This document shows, piece after piece, positions 55,601 through 64,000 of a stretch of DNA of 64,000 bases. Where the stretch lies: NCBI GenBank assembly GCA_041749255.1, contig JBGTBR010000001.1:1-64000 (forward strand), read 5' to 3'. Numbering within the stretch: position 1 is the first letter of the stretch; each line of letters begins with the position of its first letter. This DNA is from JABDLO01 sp041749255. GTDB lineage: Bacteria; Bacteroidota; Bacteroidia; Chitinophagales; Saprospiraceae. A program made the translations under genes and the position numbers. Below the pieces are notes generated by a model. The model saw nothing but the letters and a program-made list of their open reading frames with translations, was not told where the DNA came from and ran no database searches.

Positions 55601-56135
55601 TGAACATGATGGGTATGAGGATTTTTTGTCCTATCTTCTTTACCCCAAGGTATACGAAGAGTACTATGAGCATATGCAGCGATTTGGAAGGGTTTCAAAT
55701 CTCCCTACGCTTCCATTTTTTTACGGCTTAAAACCCAATGAAGAGATATCTGTCACTATAGACCGTGGCAAAACCATTCACATTGAGTTTCTCAATATGA
55801 ACGAACCCGATGAATACGGAAACCGGTTGGTCATATTCAGGTTGAATGGTAGTATCAGGTCTGTATTTGTAAAAGATCGCAGTTTAAAGTCTGTGCTCAC
55901 CGCTAACGAAAAAGTCTCTGATGAGAATCAACTGGGTTCACCATTACAGGGAAGTTTGAGCAAATTGTTGGTCAAAACCGGTGAAACGGTAGAAAAGAAT
56001 CAACCCGTTTTCATTATAGAAGCTATGAAAATGGAAACTACAGTGTCTGCCCACAAAGGTGGGATAATAAAAATCGTTCATTTAAAAGAAAAAACTCTTG
56101 TTGAACAGGATGACCTCATAATGACCATTGAATAA
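52689..56135 (+). CDS. pyc: Pyruvate carboxylase
   Basis: A 1148-residue biotin enzyme that carboxylates pyruvate to oxaloacetate (anaplerosis, gluconeogenesis). Domain order is standard: biotin carboxylase (KKLLVGNRGEIAIRIFRAA at the start, AAVGGGGRGMRVV ATP-grasp, EVNTRIQVEHTITE near 300), carboxyltransferase from about 537 (YTDTTFRDAHQSLLATR, MEVWGGATFD, SLSGITSQPN) and C-terminal biotin carrier with EAMKMETTV (biotinyl Lys1114). Length matches the single-chain type. No partner subunit is needed. Convergent with the kinase-like gene 25 bases downstream. Confidence 0.97.
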   Translation: MEKLKIIKKLLVGNRGEIAIRIFRAASELKIRTVAIYTYEDRYSLHRYKADEAYQVGKNDEPLKPYLDIDAIISLALKTGVDAIHPGYGFLSENDMFAQRCLDAGLIWVGPSPQSMKTLGDKISAKKIALKNDVPIIESSPTALDNEQEVREVAQTIGYPVMIKAAVGGGGRGMRVVRSDKDLSKGYLEASREALTAFGNSMVFVEKFVDNPKHIEVQIMADQYGNTVHLFERDCSVQRRFQKVIEVAPAQNVSQKTTEKLYQYAVSICKSVDYINAGTVEFLIDLEENIFFIEVNTRIQVEHTITEVITGIDLVRTQILVAMGYSLGSDKIGLGDQSVINYRGVAIQCRITTEDPQQGFKPDYGRIVAYRSASGFGIRLDAGHAYDGAIITPFFDSLLVKVTGHGRTISDAAERLHRALREFRVRGVKTNISFLLNLLSDEKFRSGNVTVNYIAEHPELMAAPKWKDRGTKLLHYLAETIVNGNSDIKQIDHSKVFLSPPIPPMKHLEYRPGLKQLLSEKGPGGVVNYVKDEKKILYTDTTFRDAHQSLLATRIRSHDMLQVAERYSQSVGHQLFSMEVWGGATFDVSMRFLKESPWKRLKDLREACPNVLLQMLLRGSNAVGYKAYPDNVIEEFIVQTWKSGIDVFRIFDSLNWVEAMKVSIRTVLEKTEAIAEASICYTGDVLKQGDNRFNLDYYISLAMELEDTGAHMLAIKDMAGLLKPDAAAYLITELKKVVDMPIHLHTHDTSSIQSTTYLSAINAEVDIIDVALSSLSGITSQPNFNSLISMLEYHDRASEISTQDLNPFSNYWEVVRSYYYPFETELKAGTSEVYEHEIPGGQYSNLRPQARGLGLEDQFETIKKNYKAVNDMLGGIVKVTPSSKVIGDMAMFMTSNHFTIEDIMEKGNELSFPDSMVSLMKGDLGQWKFGWPEKFQRMVLKGEKPYSERPNEFLKSLDLDKEYVEFQTKYDEHDGYEDFLSYLLYPKVYEEYYEHMQRFGRVSNLPTLPFFYGLKPNEEISVTIDRGKTIHIEFLNMNEPDEYGNRLVIFRLNGSIRSVFVKDRSLKSVLTANEKVSDENQLGSPLQGSLSKLLVKTGETVEKNQPVFIIEAMKMETTVSAHKGGIIKIVHLKEKTLVEQDDLIMTIE

Positions 56136-56160
56136 GACCAATTAGATATTCCGGAAGAAC

Positions 56161-57240
56161 TTAAATCTTTTTTCGATTCTTCATAATTTCTACTTTCATG
56201 ATCTCTTCCGAAGCGATATTGTTATAAAATCCTTCAATATATGCGATCATTTCTGCTTTGGTATTTTGATCCAGATGTGGATAGTTGTTTATTATACTCA
56301 GGAAGTTGTCTTTCTTTTCCCAAAATAAATCATAATTTTCTGTAAAGTCTTCCTCAGCAGGACCTCTGAATTGAAAAAAGCGTTCAGTTACCGACTTAAT
56401 GGGTAAAATAGGATGTGGTTTTGCGTATTCCGCATTCACCAACCCGGAATAATCAAAATCATAAGGCACCGGAATAGGGTCAGTTCCTTCAGAACACTCA
56501 AGCATGCGGATATTATGACGGCGTGTCAGGTTCCAGTCTGTATTACCCGTCATGTATTGAAAGACGACAAAGTTTTTGTACGCCATTTTGTCTATATTTT
56601 TTACCGTCGAAATGTCATCTTCATAATAATTACAATTAAGCCTTTGAGTCATCACATCAGTAGGTTCAAAGACGAAACTTTTGCTTTTAATATCTTCGAA
56701 TTGATTTTTGCTATCCCTGCAAATAAATTCTACAGGTTTAACTTTATATGAGTAATCGGTCACCTCATTATAGAGTTTGTAGATTAAAAATTCCTTATGA
56801 ACATAATCTCTATATTGCGGCAAGTCTTTACAGTGCGACACCAGTTTTAAGTTATCAGTATCTCGAAATTGTAAAGAATCCAATACGGATTTTCCCAGTT
56901 TCAGCATCAACGGTGGAAAGTCGCAAATAGATTTCCTTGTCACACCCCTGGGTCTTACCCGAATATTTGTTGTGAGAGCTACTTCACTGCCTTGCCAAAC
57001 TGTAAGAAAAGCTGGTTGGTATTTGTTTGTGTCTAAATCTTTGTTTTCCATGAGGGTTTGGACATCGGTTTCTAATACCAATGAAACAGAATCCAGATTA
57101 TACAGTGTAGAAAAAAATGTGGACAAGTCGCTTGGTGCATGATCTGTATCTTTATGATCCGATTTACATGCTGTGAATAATATTATGAATAATATTATGC
57201 TTTGTAGATAAAAAGACGAAATACATTTTGAGGAGTTCAT
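56161..57240 (-). CDS. CotH/HipA-like kinase-fold lipoprotein, function unknown
   Basis: A 359-residue protein with lipoprotein signal (LFIILFTACKSD, Cys25). RVRPRGVTRKSICDFPPL (94-111), LKLVSHC (131-137) and VHKEFLIYKLYN (147-158) resemble the Arg-loop, Lys and Glu elements of CotH-type kinases. GNTDW (Asp235), RRHNIRML (Asn243) and PVPYDFDYSG (Asp261/Asp263) copy the catalytic and metal-binding motif of CotH/HipA. It would phosphorylate a protein or small molecule outside the cytoplasm, but I know no tested homologue. It overlaps the phosphatase gene by four bases. Confidence 0.65.
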   Translation of the reverse strand: MNSSKCISSFYLQSIILFIILFTACKSDHKDTDHAPSDLSTFFSTLYNLDSVSLVLETDVQTLMENKDLDTNKYQPAFLTVWQGSEVALTTNIRVRPRGVTRKSICDFPPLMLKLGKSVLDSLQFRDTDNLKLVSHCKDLPQYRDYVHKEFLIYKLYNEVTDYSYKVKPVEFICRDSKNQFEDIKSKSFVFEPTDVMTQRLNCNYYEDDISTVKNIDKMAYKNFVVFQYMTGNTDWNLTRRHNIRMLECSEGTDPIPVPYDFDYSGLVNAEYAKPHPILPIKSVTERFFQFRGPAEEDFTENYDLFWEKKDNFLSIINNYPHLDQNTKAEMIAYIEGFYNNIASEEIMKVEIMKNRKKI

Positions 57241-58373
57241 AATTTTGTTTTTGTTCCAGTTGCATTTGTGTTATATAAGATTCCGTTCTCAATGAAAAGA
57301 CCAGTTTGTGTGTGTAGCTGATGGTTTCGTTCTACATCAATCGCATACACCCTTTTTTCATATAGAGGTGTAATGTTTTTGACAAGTGTATGCCCTACCA
57401 CAATCTGATCAATTTTAAAATAATCCAGAACCTTGACTACTTCATCGGTAGTGATGGTCTGGTCTACATAACCCCGATACCACAAGGGCCCATTGGTTCC
57501 CATTACCAGACGTTCTGTGGCAGACGCACCTCGCTTACTGGTTATATCTTCATTTATATTATTACGCACTATTTCATTTATCTGTGAAATTGTCAATTGG
57601 CTTTGTATTAGATTGAGACTGATACCGCCATGTACAAAAAGTGTATTTCCGATAATTTCTATTGCATTTTTTGTTCTTAGCCAGTTGCCAAGGACAGAAA
57701 GATCTCCAAAATAGTGCATATATTGCAATTCAGTGCTTAAGGCAAGATTCCGGTATTTTTTATTTAGATAACGTTCGTCACCGCTGAGAGCCATGGCTTC
57801 ATGATTACCAAGAATGAGATGTACACCACCACCAGCTGAATCTGCTTCCTGCTCCAATTTATATATCAACCATAGTGATTCTGTTACGTAGTTTCCACGG
57901 TCAAAAATGTCGCCCAATATGACTAGATGTCCGGCTCCAAAAATCCATTGGAAGTTTTCATCAATCACCTTATTTGCCCGCAATATATTCTTTAGGTAAT
58001 CAAAATCACCTTCCACATCTGATATAGCTAATATTTTTGATTTTTGTTTGTAGATATCAGAAGGAATTTCGTGGCTTAGGTTCACCTGAAATGAGAATGC
58101 TTCATTGACATGCGGTAGAGAAACAGTGAAATATTCCGATTCTATTAAATCAAAATCCAGCTTCTTTTTCTGTAATTCGAATTTCCTGCCATCTATACGG
58201 ACGAGGGTGCTTTCTATACCGAAATCTGTATACATGATGTGCGGCCCTTCCATGTCCATTATACTTTTTGGGCTAATTGATTTTTCTGTTGTACAATTCT
58301 GCCATATAAGTACTACTCCTCCTATTATCATCAGGAAAGCTACAACTCCACTTGCAAAAAAAAACTTATTCAT
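57237..58373 (-). CDS. Membrane-anchored PPP-family metallophosphatase
   Basis: A 378-residue protein with one N-terminal membrane segment (residues 4-25). The calcineurin-type site has SDVEGD (Asp119; the usual His is Glu121), GDIFDRG (154-160), GNHE (189-192), VGHT (around 331) and a late His. The residue set suits a serine/threonine or nucleotide phosphatase of the Shewanella-like type. Most of the protein lies outside the cytoplasm. The next gene begins inside its end (four-base overlap), which ties it to the kinase-fold lipoprotein. Confidence 0.82.
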   Translation of the reverse strand: MNKFFFASGVVAFLMIIGGVVLIWQNCTTEKSISPKSIMDMEGPHIMYTDFGIESTLVRIDGRKFELQKKKLDFDLIESEYFTVSLPHVNEAFSFQVNLSHEIPSDIYKQKSKILAISDVEGDFDYLKNILRANKVIDENFQWIFGAGHLVILGDIFDRGNYVTESLWLIYKLEQEADSAGGGVHLILGNHEAMALSGDERYLNKKYRNLALSTELQYMHYFGDLSVLGNWLRTKNAIEIIGNTLFVHGGISLNLIQSQLTISQINEIVRNNINEDITSKRGASATERLVMGTNGPLWYRGYVDQTITTDEVVKVLDYFKIDQIVVGHTLVKNITPLYEKRVYAIDVERNHQLHTQTGLFIENGILYNTNATGTKTKL

Positions 58374-58685
58374 TCTCCCTGAAGTTTTATATTGATAAGC
58401 AAAAGTAGTATATTATTTGTATGTTGGGAAGTTCACATTGGTAAACATGCCAGTAAAAATGATTTTTTTATTGAATAATTAAATCTATCGTTATTACTTT
58501 CAGGTTTAGAACTGTAAGTACTGGAACTCCAAAACAAAGATTTTAAATAAATTCCTTTGGATTACAATATGTAATTTCTCAAAATCTCCCATCATAGCAT
58601 TGAAGATTACAAAATAGTTCATGCTTAGTGGCGAATTATAGCTAACAGCATAGAATTAAAAAAAGAATTTTAAAATATACATAAT
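58374..58685. other. Non-coding divergent spacer
   Basis: 312 bases between the phosphatase (-) and alpha-2-macroglobulin (+) genes. AT-rich, with no exact TAnnTTTG or palindrome noted. Confidence 0.4.
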
Positions 58686-61600
58686 ATGAGATGGGTATTC
58701 TTTTTAACAATTATAATGACCAGCATGAATTTTTACTCGAACCAATCCATAGATTACAATCAAGCCTGGAAAGAAATTTCAACATTAATTGAAGAAAGAA
58801 AATTCCAATCTGCGTTAGACCTCACCAGAAAAGTTTATCAATCTGCCATAACAGAAAAAAGCGATCCGCATATCATCAAGTCTATTTATTATACTTCTAT
58901 GCTCATGAATCGTTTGAGTGAAAGCGAATCAATCGAAAGTATAGATTACCTTATGAAAGAGGTAAAAAATTGGGAATCTCCCATTGCCAATATGGTTCAT
59001 CTTATGATTGCAGAATCGCTAAGATCCTATTACTCTGAAGTAAGGTATAAAATCCGGGATCGCACCTATGTCGGTTCAACTGATGACATGAAACAATGGG
59101 CTCCAATAAATTTTGAAGTAGCCATTTTATATTATTCGGATAAAGCTCTGGATCATTTTGAAGCATTGAATATTTCTATCGAAGAATATAAGGATGTCCT
59201 TAAAGAATACAATGAAGAAGGGTTACGATTAAGACCGACACTTGCAGATTACATTAGCCACAGACTTATTCAACAAATGGAAGATCCTTTAATGGGGATA
59301 TCTGATTTCAGCCCTGCTTTTTCGGATTCTATTTTGTTAGCAGATCGTGATGTTTTTTCGGGATTTGAATGGGAGGACGAGATGCAAGGTACAAAATGGA
59401 AAACTTTGAAAATTTTTCAAAAGCTTATACACTTACATAAGGGGACACAAAATACACACACGGTTTTATACGTCGATTTGATAAGATTGGATTATGTATT
59501 CAGAGAATCGGTTTTAAAGGATAAGAAAAGATATTATCTGGCTACTCTGGATTCCTATATTCAAGAAAACCTAGATACACTAACATACAATATGATTCTC
59601 TTTCATAAAGCCAGGTTCCTGAACGACCAATCCGGACAGGATGAAAAAGAGAGTATTGAAATGAAAAAGTTGGCATTGGAGACCTGTAAACTTGCAAAAG
59701 GTAATGATGTATATGCCCAGAGATGTATCGCTTTGAATCGTATGATTCAAAGCCCGGAATTCTATATATCGTCAAAAGAAGTATTTACCACAAAAGATGA
59801 ACATCGGGTTATAATAACTTCCAGAAATATAAATAGTGTTTATTACCGTGTGGTTCCCATATCTCAGGAACAATGGGTTGGTGACAGATGGGAGCGGTCA
59901 GATGCTTATGTTAATCAATTGCTTACGCAATCAACATTGCAGTCCGGCGAAATAAATTTAGACATTAAAGAACCGCTTGCACAAGAAAAAAATCAATTCA
60001 CCTTTGAATCTCTTCCATTGGGTAGATATGGAATACTTATGTCTTTGGATGAAACTTTCAGTCAGAGAGATAGTGGGCTTTATTTTCATACTTTTCAGGT
60101 GAGTAATATTTCAGCAGTAAATATTTCGGAACCCGGATTGTTTGATCTTTTGGTAACGGACAGAATATCAGGGAAACCTGTCAAAAATGCCAATGTTGAT
60201 TTTTATAACATTAAATATGATCTTTCTACCGGAAAATACCACAAAGAATGGATTGAAACTCAAAAGTCAAACAAAGAAGGAATTGTTAAGGGCAGTATTG
60301 AAGCTAAAAATCGATCAGTCCACTATCGTATCAGGAATAACAAGGACACACTTGATGTTGGATCTTCTCACTATTTTTATTCAACTTACAGGGACAGAAC
60401 ACATACATACGAAGAATTTTTTATACTCACAGACAGAGCCATCTACAGGCCTGGTCAAACGGTATATTTTAAAGCTTTGCATATTCTGAGAGACAATAAA
60501 TCTTTACCTGGAATTTTGAAGAACCAGTCTATAACAGTAGAATTGGTCGACGCCAGTCAAAGGGTTATTAGTAGTAAAAAGATCACAACAAATTCATTTG
60601 GAAGTGTATCATCGTCTTTTACACTTCCCGTTGGTGGACTTACAGGGTATTATCAACTTAATTTTCGTTCAGAAAAGGGAAGTGGATCATATTCTTTCAG
60701 AGCAGAAGAGTATAAACGACCTACTTTTATAGTAGAAATAGATGAATCTGATGAATCTCATACCCTGGATAGTCTTGTAACTGTATCCGGTAAAGCTGTT
60801 ACATACAACAATGTACCGGTTGCCAATGCTGAAGTGAAGTACGTTGTGACCAGGAAGAGACCCTTTATTTTCAGGAGAATGTGGATGATATATCCTCCAT
60901 ACAGTAGTGAGGAGAAAATTGTATCCGAAGGTATGACAAAAACGGATGTAAATGGTAAGTTTTTATTTTCTTATGAAGCATTGAGTGATCAGGGTAATTT
61001 TTGGCAATTTGAAGCCAGTATTGATGTTATAGAGAATACAGGAGAAACCCGATCTGCACTTCAATCCATGACCATAACCGACAAACCGGTTATCATTTTG
61101 TCCAATTCAAAAACTGAATGGGATACAGCCGAAAAACCCATTTTAGAATACAACCTGACCAATGCGTCCGGCACAGAAGTAAAAGCCGCATCCTCTTATA
61201 CCGTTATATTGCTTTCACGACCGGAAAATAACCTTGAAAATGACCTGGAAATCGATCGCCCATGGTATCATGGTAATGGTAATCCTGATAGAGATCAATG
61301 GCTAAAGTGGAATGAATCCAGGGTGGTTAAGCGTGGAGATATAGGTTATGATCAGGAGAAGAAAATAAATTTAGATGAGCTTAAGCCTGGAGTATATAAA
61401 TGGATTGTGACCAGTATGGGTGAAAGATATGAAGACGTTTTCCTCATTACAGATTTTAATAGAGGTAGATTTCCTGAAGCGAGAGATGTGTATGTATCTG
61501 GCATTGATGAGAAATACCAGCCGGGAGAAAAAGTGGACCTGCAATTGGGTAGCTACCATAAAAAAATATACCTCTATATGGAAGTTTTCAAAGGAGGTGT

Positions 61601-64000
61601 CATAATTAAAAAAGAGTGGGTAGACTTAAAGAAAAAGTCAACGTATTCTATTCCTGTAACAGCTGAAGATTTTGGGGGCTTTTCGGTAAGAATAACGGCC
61701 AATATTGACAATCGGTTTTACAACAAGGTGATTAACATACACGTACCCTGGAATCACAAGGATCTAATTGTAAAATACAATACCTTTCGAAGTACTTTAG
61801 AGCCCGGTCAGGAAGAAGAGTGGGAGATTGAAATTGAAGGTAGTAAGTCAGGTAAAACGGAAGTGGCTGCAGTGTTATATGATATGTCTTTGGACGTTTT
61901 TGCGCCCCATACCTGGTCACGTGCATTTTATCCATTAGCATCTCAAGCTGGAAACAATCATGGAATTGGTTATTCCCGGATTACAGGCAGGCATATTTGG
62001 TATGATTGGAACCAATACGATGGCAGAATTACCTCCCCGGCTGTTTCATATCCTGAATTTGATTTTCAATATTACGATTATGTATATGGTTTGTATGAAT
62101 CGCCAATGATGAAAAGGTCTATGGCTCCGGATATGATGCATCAGGAAATGACTGCGGATGAAAGTGAAATGAGTCCTCCCAATACAGCAGAACCGCCCGA
62201 ATCACCTGAGATTGATCAGGTTCCGATAAGAAAAAATCTACAAGAGACAGTATTTTTCTTTCCTGATATGAAAACCGATGACGACGGGAATGTGACTCTA
62301 AACTTCACTATGGGTGAAGCGCTGACTGGATGGAAATTCTTGCTTTTTGCCCATAATGAAGAACTGCAATACGCTTTCGACAGTCGTGAAGTCATAACGC
62401 ATAAAGAGCTTATGGTTCAACCTTTTGTGCCCCGATTTATGAGACAGGGAGATGAGGTGACCATTACCGCAAGAATATCTAATCAGTCTGCCGCTGCATT
62501 GCCCGTTCATTCGACACTTAAGATAAAAAATGCCAGAACCGGAGAGGATTTAACTCAAACTCTCCTAAAGAATGGGTCAGTAAATGTTGACACGCTGGCT
62601 TCCGGAGAAAGTAATACTTCATCCTGGGATATTCGTGTTCCCACAGATCTTCTCGATCCTGTATTATACTCCGTAGTAGCGGTTTCCGAGCGACATACAG
62701 ACGGTGAGGAGGGTTTGATACCCATATTGAGTAATTGGACCTGGGTTACTGAGACCAAAGCTTTTTCCATCAAAGGTGGCACTTCTGTGGATTTGGATAT
62801 TGAGGATTTCTTCAAAAAAGGCAAAAACCCAAATCTTACACTTGAATACACACCACATCCTGTGTGGACCGCTATACAATCTGTGCCTGTATTGGAGGAA
62901 AATGGTCACGAGTCTTCTGACCGATTGGCTGGATTATACGCATTATCAGTCTTTTATCAAAAATTGCTTTCCGATCATCCTTCTATTGAAGAAGTCATCA
63001 GACAATGGAAAGCTGGTGGGGAAGCCGCTTTACAATCTTCTCTCTTTCGAAATGATGAACTTAAATCTGTACTTATTGAAAATACTCCATGGTTAGTAGA
63101 TGCTATGGAAGAGAGTGAAAGAATGAAAGATATTGTCAGGCTTTTAGATAAAAATATGCTCAATTATAACAGGGTAAAACACCTTCGAAAATTATTTGAA
63201 ATGCAAAATGCTGATGGAGGGCTTCCCTGGTTTAAAGGAGGAAATTCCAATTGGTTTATTACACATAAAGTTCTGGATTATATGTTACGATGGCCTTATT
63301 CTGAAGAAGGAGCACTAAATCAAGAAAAAATCGATTTTATACACAGACTTTTGCATTACGCCGATCAACAAAGTCTTGAAAGGTATCAGAAAATTCTACT
63401 TCGGGAAAAAGAAAATCAGACTGGTAAAACCAGGAATGATGTGAACCACGTTACAGCCCGGGATTTGTACTATCTCTTTATCAGGAGTAGTATTGACCAT
63501 CCAATGGATGAAAAAACCCGGGAAGCCAAAAACTTTTTCACTGAACAGGCTTATAAACATTGGACTTCCATGTCTGATTATGAAATATCAATCATAGCCA
63601 GGCTGGCTCACCGGGATGAAAAACAGGAGTTAGCCAGTTCAATAGTACAATCCTTTGAAGAAAGATTATTGCACAATAAAGAGGGTAGTGTTTACTTCAA
63701 GTTGGCTTCAGGTTGGTTGTGGTATCAAAGACCCTTGTCGTCTCATATCTCCATCCTCGATATGTTTACGGAAATCAAAAGCGATAGCCCTCTTATTCAT
63801 GGTATGAAACTTTGGTTACTCCAGCATAAACGCACCCACATGTGGCCTAATAATGAGACTACCACTTCCGCTATTTGGAGTTTACTGGAAGATAAAGGAG
63901 CATCTGAAAATGAATGGCTTAAAGATAAATCTGATCCACTAATATATGTGAATGGAATCCTTGAAACTACTGAAATTACTCCGACAGCAGGAACCGGATT
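58686..64000 (+). CDS. Alpha-2-macroglobulin-like exported protein, thioester motif missing (3' truncated by window)
   Basis: An open frame of about 1771 codons runs from ATG 58686 past the window end. A signal peptide (MRWVFFLTIIMTSMNFYS) is followed by a helical N-terminal region, then the macroglobulin MG2 motif TDRAIYRPGQTVYFKA (residue 582), and the GWKF-type region (ALTGWKFLLF) preceding the C-terminal helical domain. Bacterial relatives trap proteases through a CxEQ thioester; here the aligned site (about residues 1406-1412) reads NGHESSD without Cys or Gln. It may serve as a protease inhibitor or colonisation factor by another mechanism. In-frame starts also exist at 58716 and 58725. 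Confidence 0.8.
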   Translation, partial: MRWVFFLTIIMTSMNFYSNQSIDYNQAWKEISTLIEERKFQSALDLTRKVYQSAITEKSDPHIIKSIYYTSMLMNRLSESESIESIDYLMKEVKNWESPIANMVHLMIAESLRSYYSEVRYKIRDRTYVGSTDDMKQWAPINFEVAILYYSDKALDHFEALNISIEEYKDVLKEYNEEGLRLRPTLADYISHRLIQQMEDPLMGISDFSPAFSDSILLADRDVFSGFEWEDEMQGTKWKTLKIFQKLIHLHKGTQNTHTVLYVDLIRLDYVFRESVLKDKKRYYLATLDSYIQENLDTLTYNMILFHKARFLNDQSGQDEKESIEMKKLALETCKLAKGNDVYAQRCIALNRMIQSPEFYISSKEVFTTKDEHRVIITSRNINSVYYRVVPISQEQWVGDRWERSDAYVNQLLTQSTLQSGEINLDIKEPLAQEKNQFTFESLPLGRYGILMSLDETFSQRDSGLYFHTFQVSNISAVNISEPGLFDLLVTDRISGKPVKNANVDFYNIKYDLSTGKYHKEWIETQKSNKEGIVKGSIEAKNRSVHYRIRNNKDTLDVGSSHYFYSTYRDRTHTYEEFFILTDRAIYRPGQTVYFKALHILRDNKSLPGILKNQSITVELVDASQRVISSKKITTNSFGSVSSSFTLPVGGLTGYYQLNFRSEKGSGSYSFRAEEYKRPTFIVEIDESDESHTLDSLVTVSGKAVTYNNVPVANAEVKYVVTRKRPFIFRRMWMIYPPYSSEEKIVSEGMTKTDVNGKFLFSYEALSDQGNFWQFEASIDVIENTGETRSALQSMTITDKPVIILSNSKTEWDTAEKPILEYNLTNASGTEVKAASSYTVILLSRPENNLENDLEIDRPWYHGNGNPDRDQWLKWNESRVVKRGDIGYDQEKKINLDELKPGVYKWIVTSMGERYEDVFLITDFNRGRFPEARDVYVSGIDEKYQPGEKVDLQLGSYHKKIYLYMEVFKGGVIIKKEWVDLKKKSTYSIPVTAEDFGGFSVRITANIDNRFYNKVINIHVPWNHKDLIVKYNTFRSTLEPGQEEEWEIEIEGSKSGKTEVAAVLYDMSLDVFAPHTWSRAFYPLASQAGNNHGIGYSRITGRHIWYDWNQYDGRITSPAVSYPEFDFQYYDYVYGLYESPMMKRSMAPDMMHQEMTADESEMSPPNTAEPPESPEIDQVPIRKNLQETVFFFPDMKTDDDGNVTLNFTMGEALTGWKFLLFAHNEELQYAFDSREVITHKELMVQPFVPRFMRQGDEVTITARISNQSAAALPVHSTLKIKNARTGEDLTQTLLKNGSVNVDTLASGESNTSSWDIRVPTDLLDPVLYSVVAVSERHTDGEEGLIPILSNWTWVTETKAFSIKGGTSVDLDIEDFFKKGKNPNLTLEYTPHPVWTAIQSVPVLEENGHESSDRLAGLYALSVFYQKLLSDHPSIEEVIRQWKAGGEAALQSSLFRNDELKSVLIENTPWLVDAMEESERMKDIVRLLDKNMLNYNRVKHLRKLFEMQNADGGLPWFKGGNSNWFITHKVLDYMLRWPYSEEGALNQEKIDFIHRLLHYADQQSLERYQKILLREKENQTGKTRNDVNHVTARDLYYLFIRSSIDHPMDEKTREAKNFFTEQAYKHWTSMSDYEISIIARLAHRDEKQELASSIVQSFEERLLHNKEGSVYFKLASGWLWYQRPLSSHISILDMFTEIKSDSPLIHGMKLWLLQHKRTHMWPNNETTTSAIWSLLEDKGASENEWLKDKSDPLIYVNGILETTEITPTAGTG

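Overview
The window reads as a chromosomal segment of an AT-rich Bacteroidota bacterium, most likely of the Saprospiria/Sphingobacteriia side of the phylum. The reasons are a PKD protein with a gliding-motility/type IX secretion C-terminal domain, many short lipoproteins, TAnnTTTG-type -7 promoter elements, a GSII glutamine synthetase, and homogentisate-pathway, SulP, DegQ and alpha-2-macroglobulin proteins of Bacteroidota type. No rRNA, tRNA or CRISPR array was found. Taxonomy is inferred from protein character only.

Layout. 1-5 kb: the N-terminus of an ISAs1-type transposase running off the left edge, an FMN reductase, a vanadium-haloperoxidase-like lipoprotein, 5-formyl-THF cyclo-ligase and a degenerate YrdC/Sua5 protein. 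5-7.3 kb: the PKD/type IX secretion protein. 7.3-10 kb: an accessory island with two tandem paralogous lipoproteins and a secreted Cys-rich protein. It is bracketed by two copies of a ~225 bp repeat, has matching terminators behind both paralogues and iterated 10-bp repeats in two promoter regions. 10-13 kb: a TetR regulator divergent from hmgA-fah (tyrosine/homogentisate breakdown), with a palindromic operator candidate between them. 13-17 kb: an ArsS-like radical SAM enzyme, a nucleoside phosphorylase, an ArsC/Spx-like protein coupled to hemF, and a lipoprotein.

17-25 kb: an overlapping three-gene operon (helical-repeat protein, exported HhH domain plus beta-barrel, Smr-domain protein), GSII, a DUF4442 protein, a 173-bp palindromic MITE-like element and alanine dehydrogenase. 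25-32 kb: an alpha/beta hydrolase, a DUF2007 protein, a thioredoxin-fold protein, and a tight operon glmM - class V aminotransferase - cysteine desulfurase - ribD. 32-42 kb: a PAP2 phosphatase, arsC, miaA, an acyltransferase, an S41 protease, a probable outer-membrane protein, a beta-propeller protein, an NAD(P)-binding protein, MscS, a second copy of the MITE-like element, and a membrane-anchored HtrA protease.

42.3-43.6 kb is a non-coding block full of short and long repeats. 43.6-47 kb holds a UDP-glucuronate decarboxylase-type SDR, pgk and gap. 47-56 kb holds a serine hydrolase whose signal peptide is out of frame at an A6 run, a SulP transporter, a lipoprotein/acetyltransferase pair and pyruvate carboxylase. 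56-58.4 kb is a translationally coupled pair: a CotH/HipA-like kinase-fold lipoprotein and a PPP-type metallophosphatase, the best candidate here for an undescribed two-protein system. The right edge is an alpha-2-macroglobulin-like protein without a visible thioester motif, truncated by the window end.
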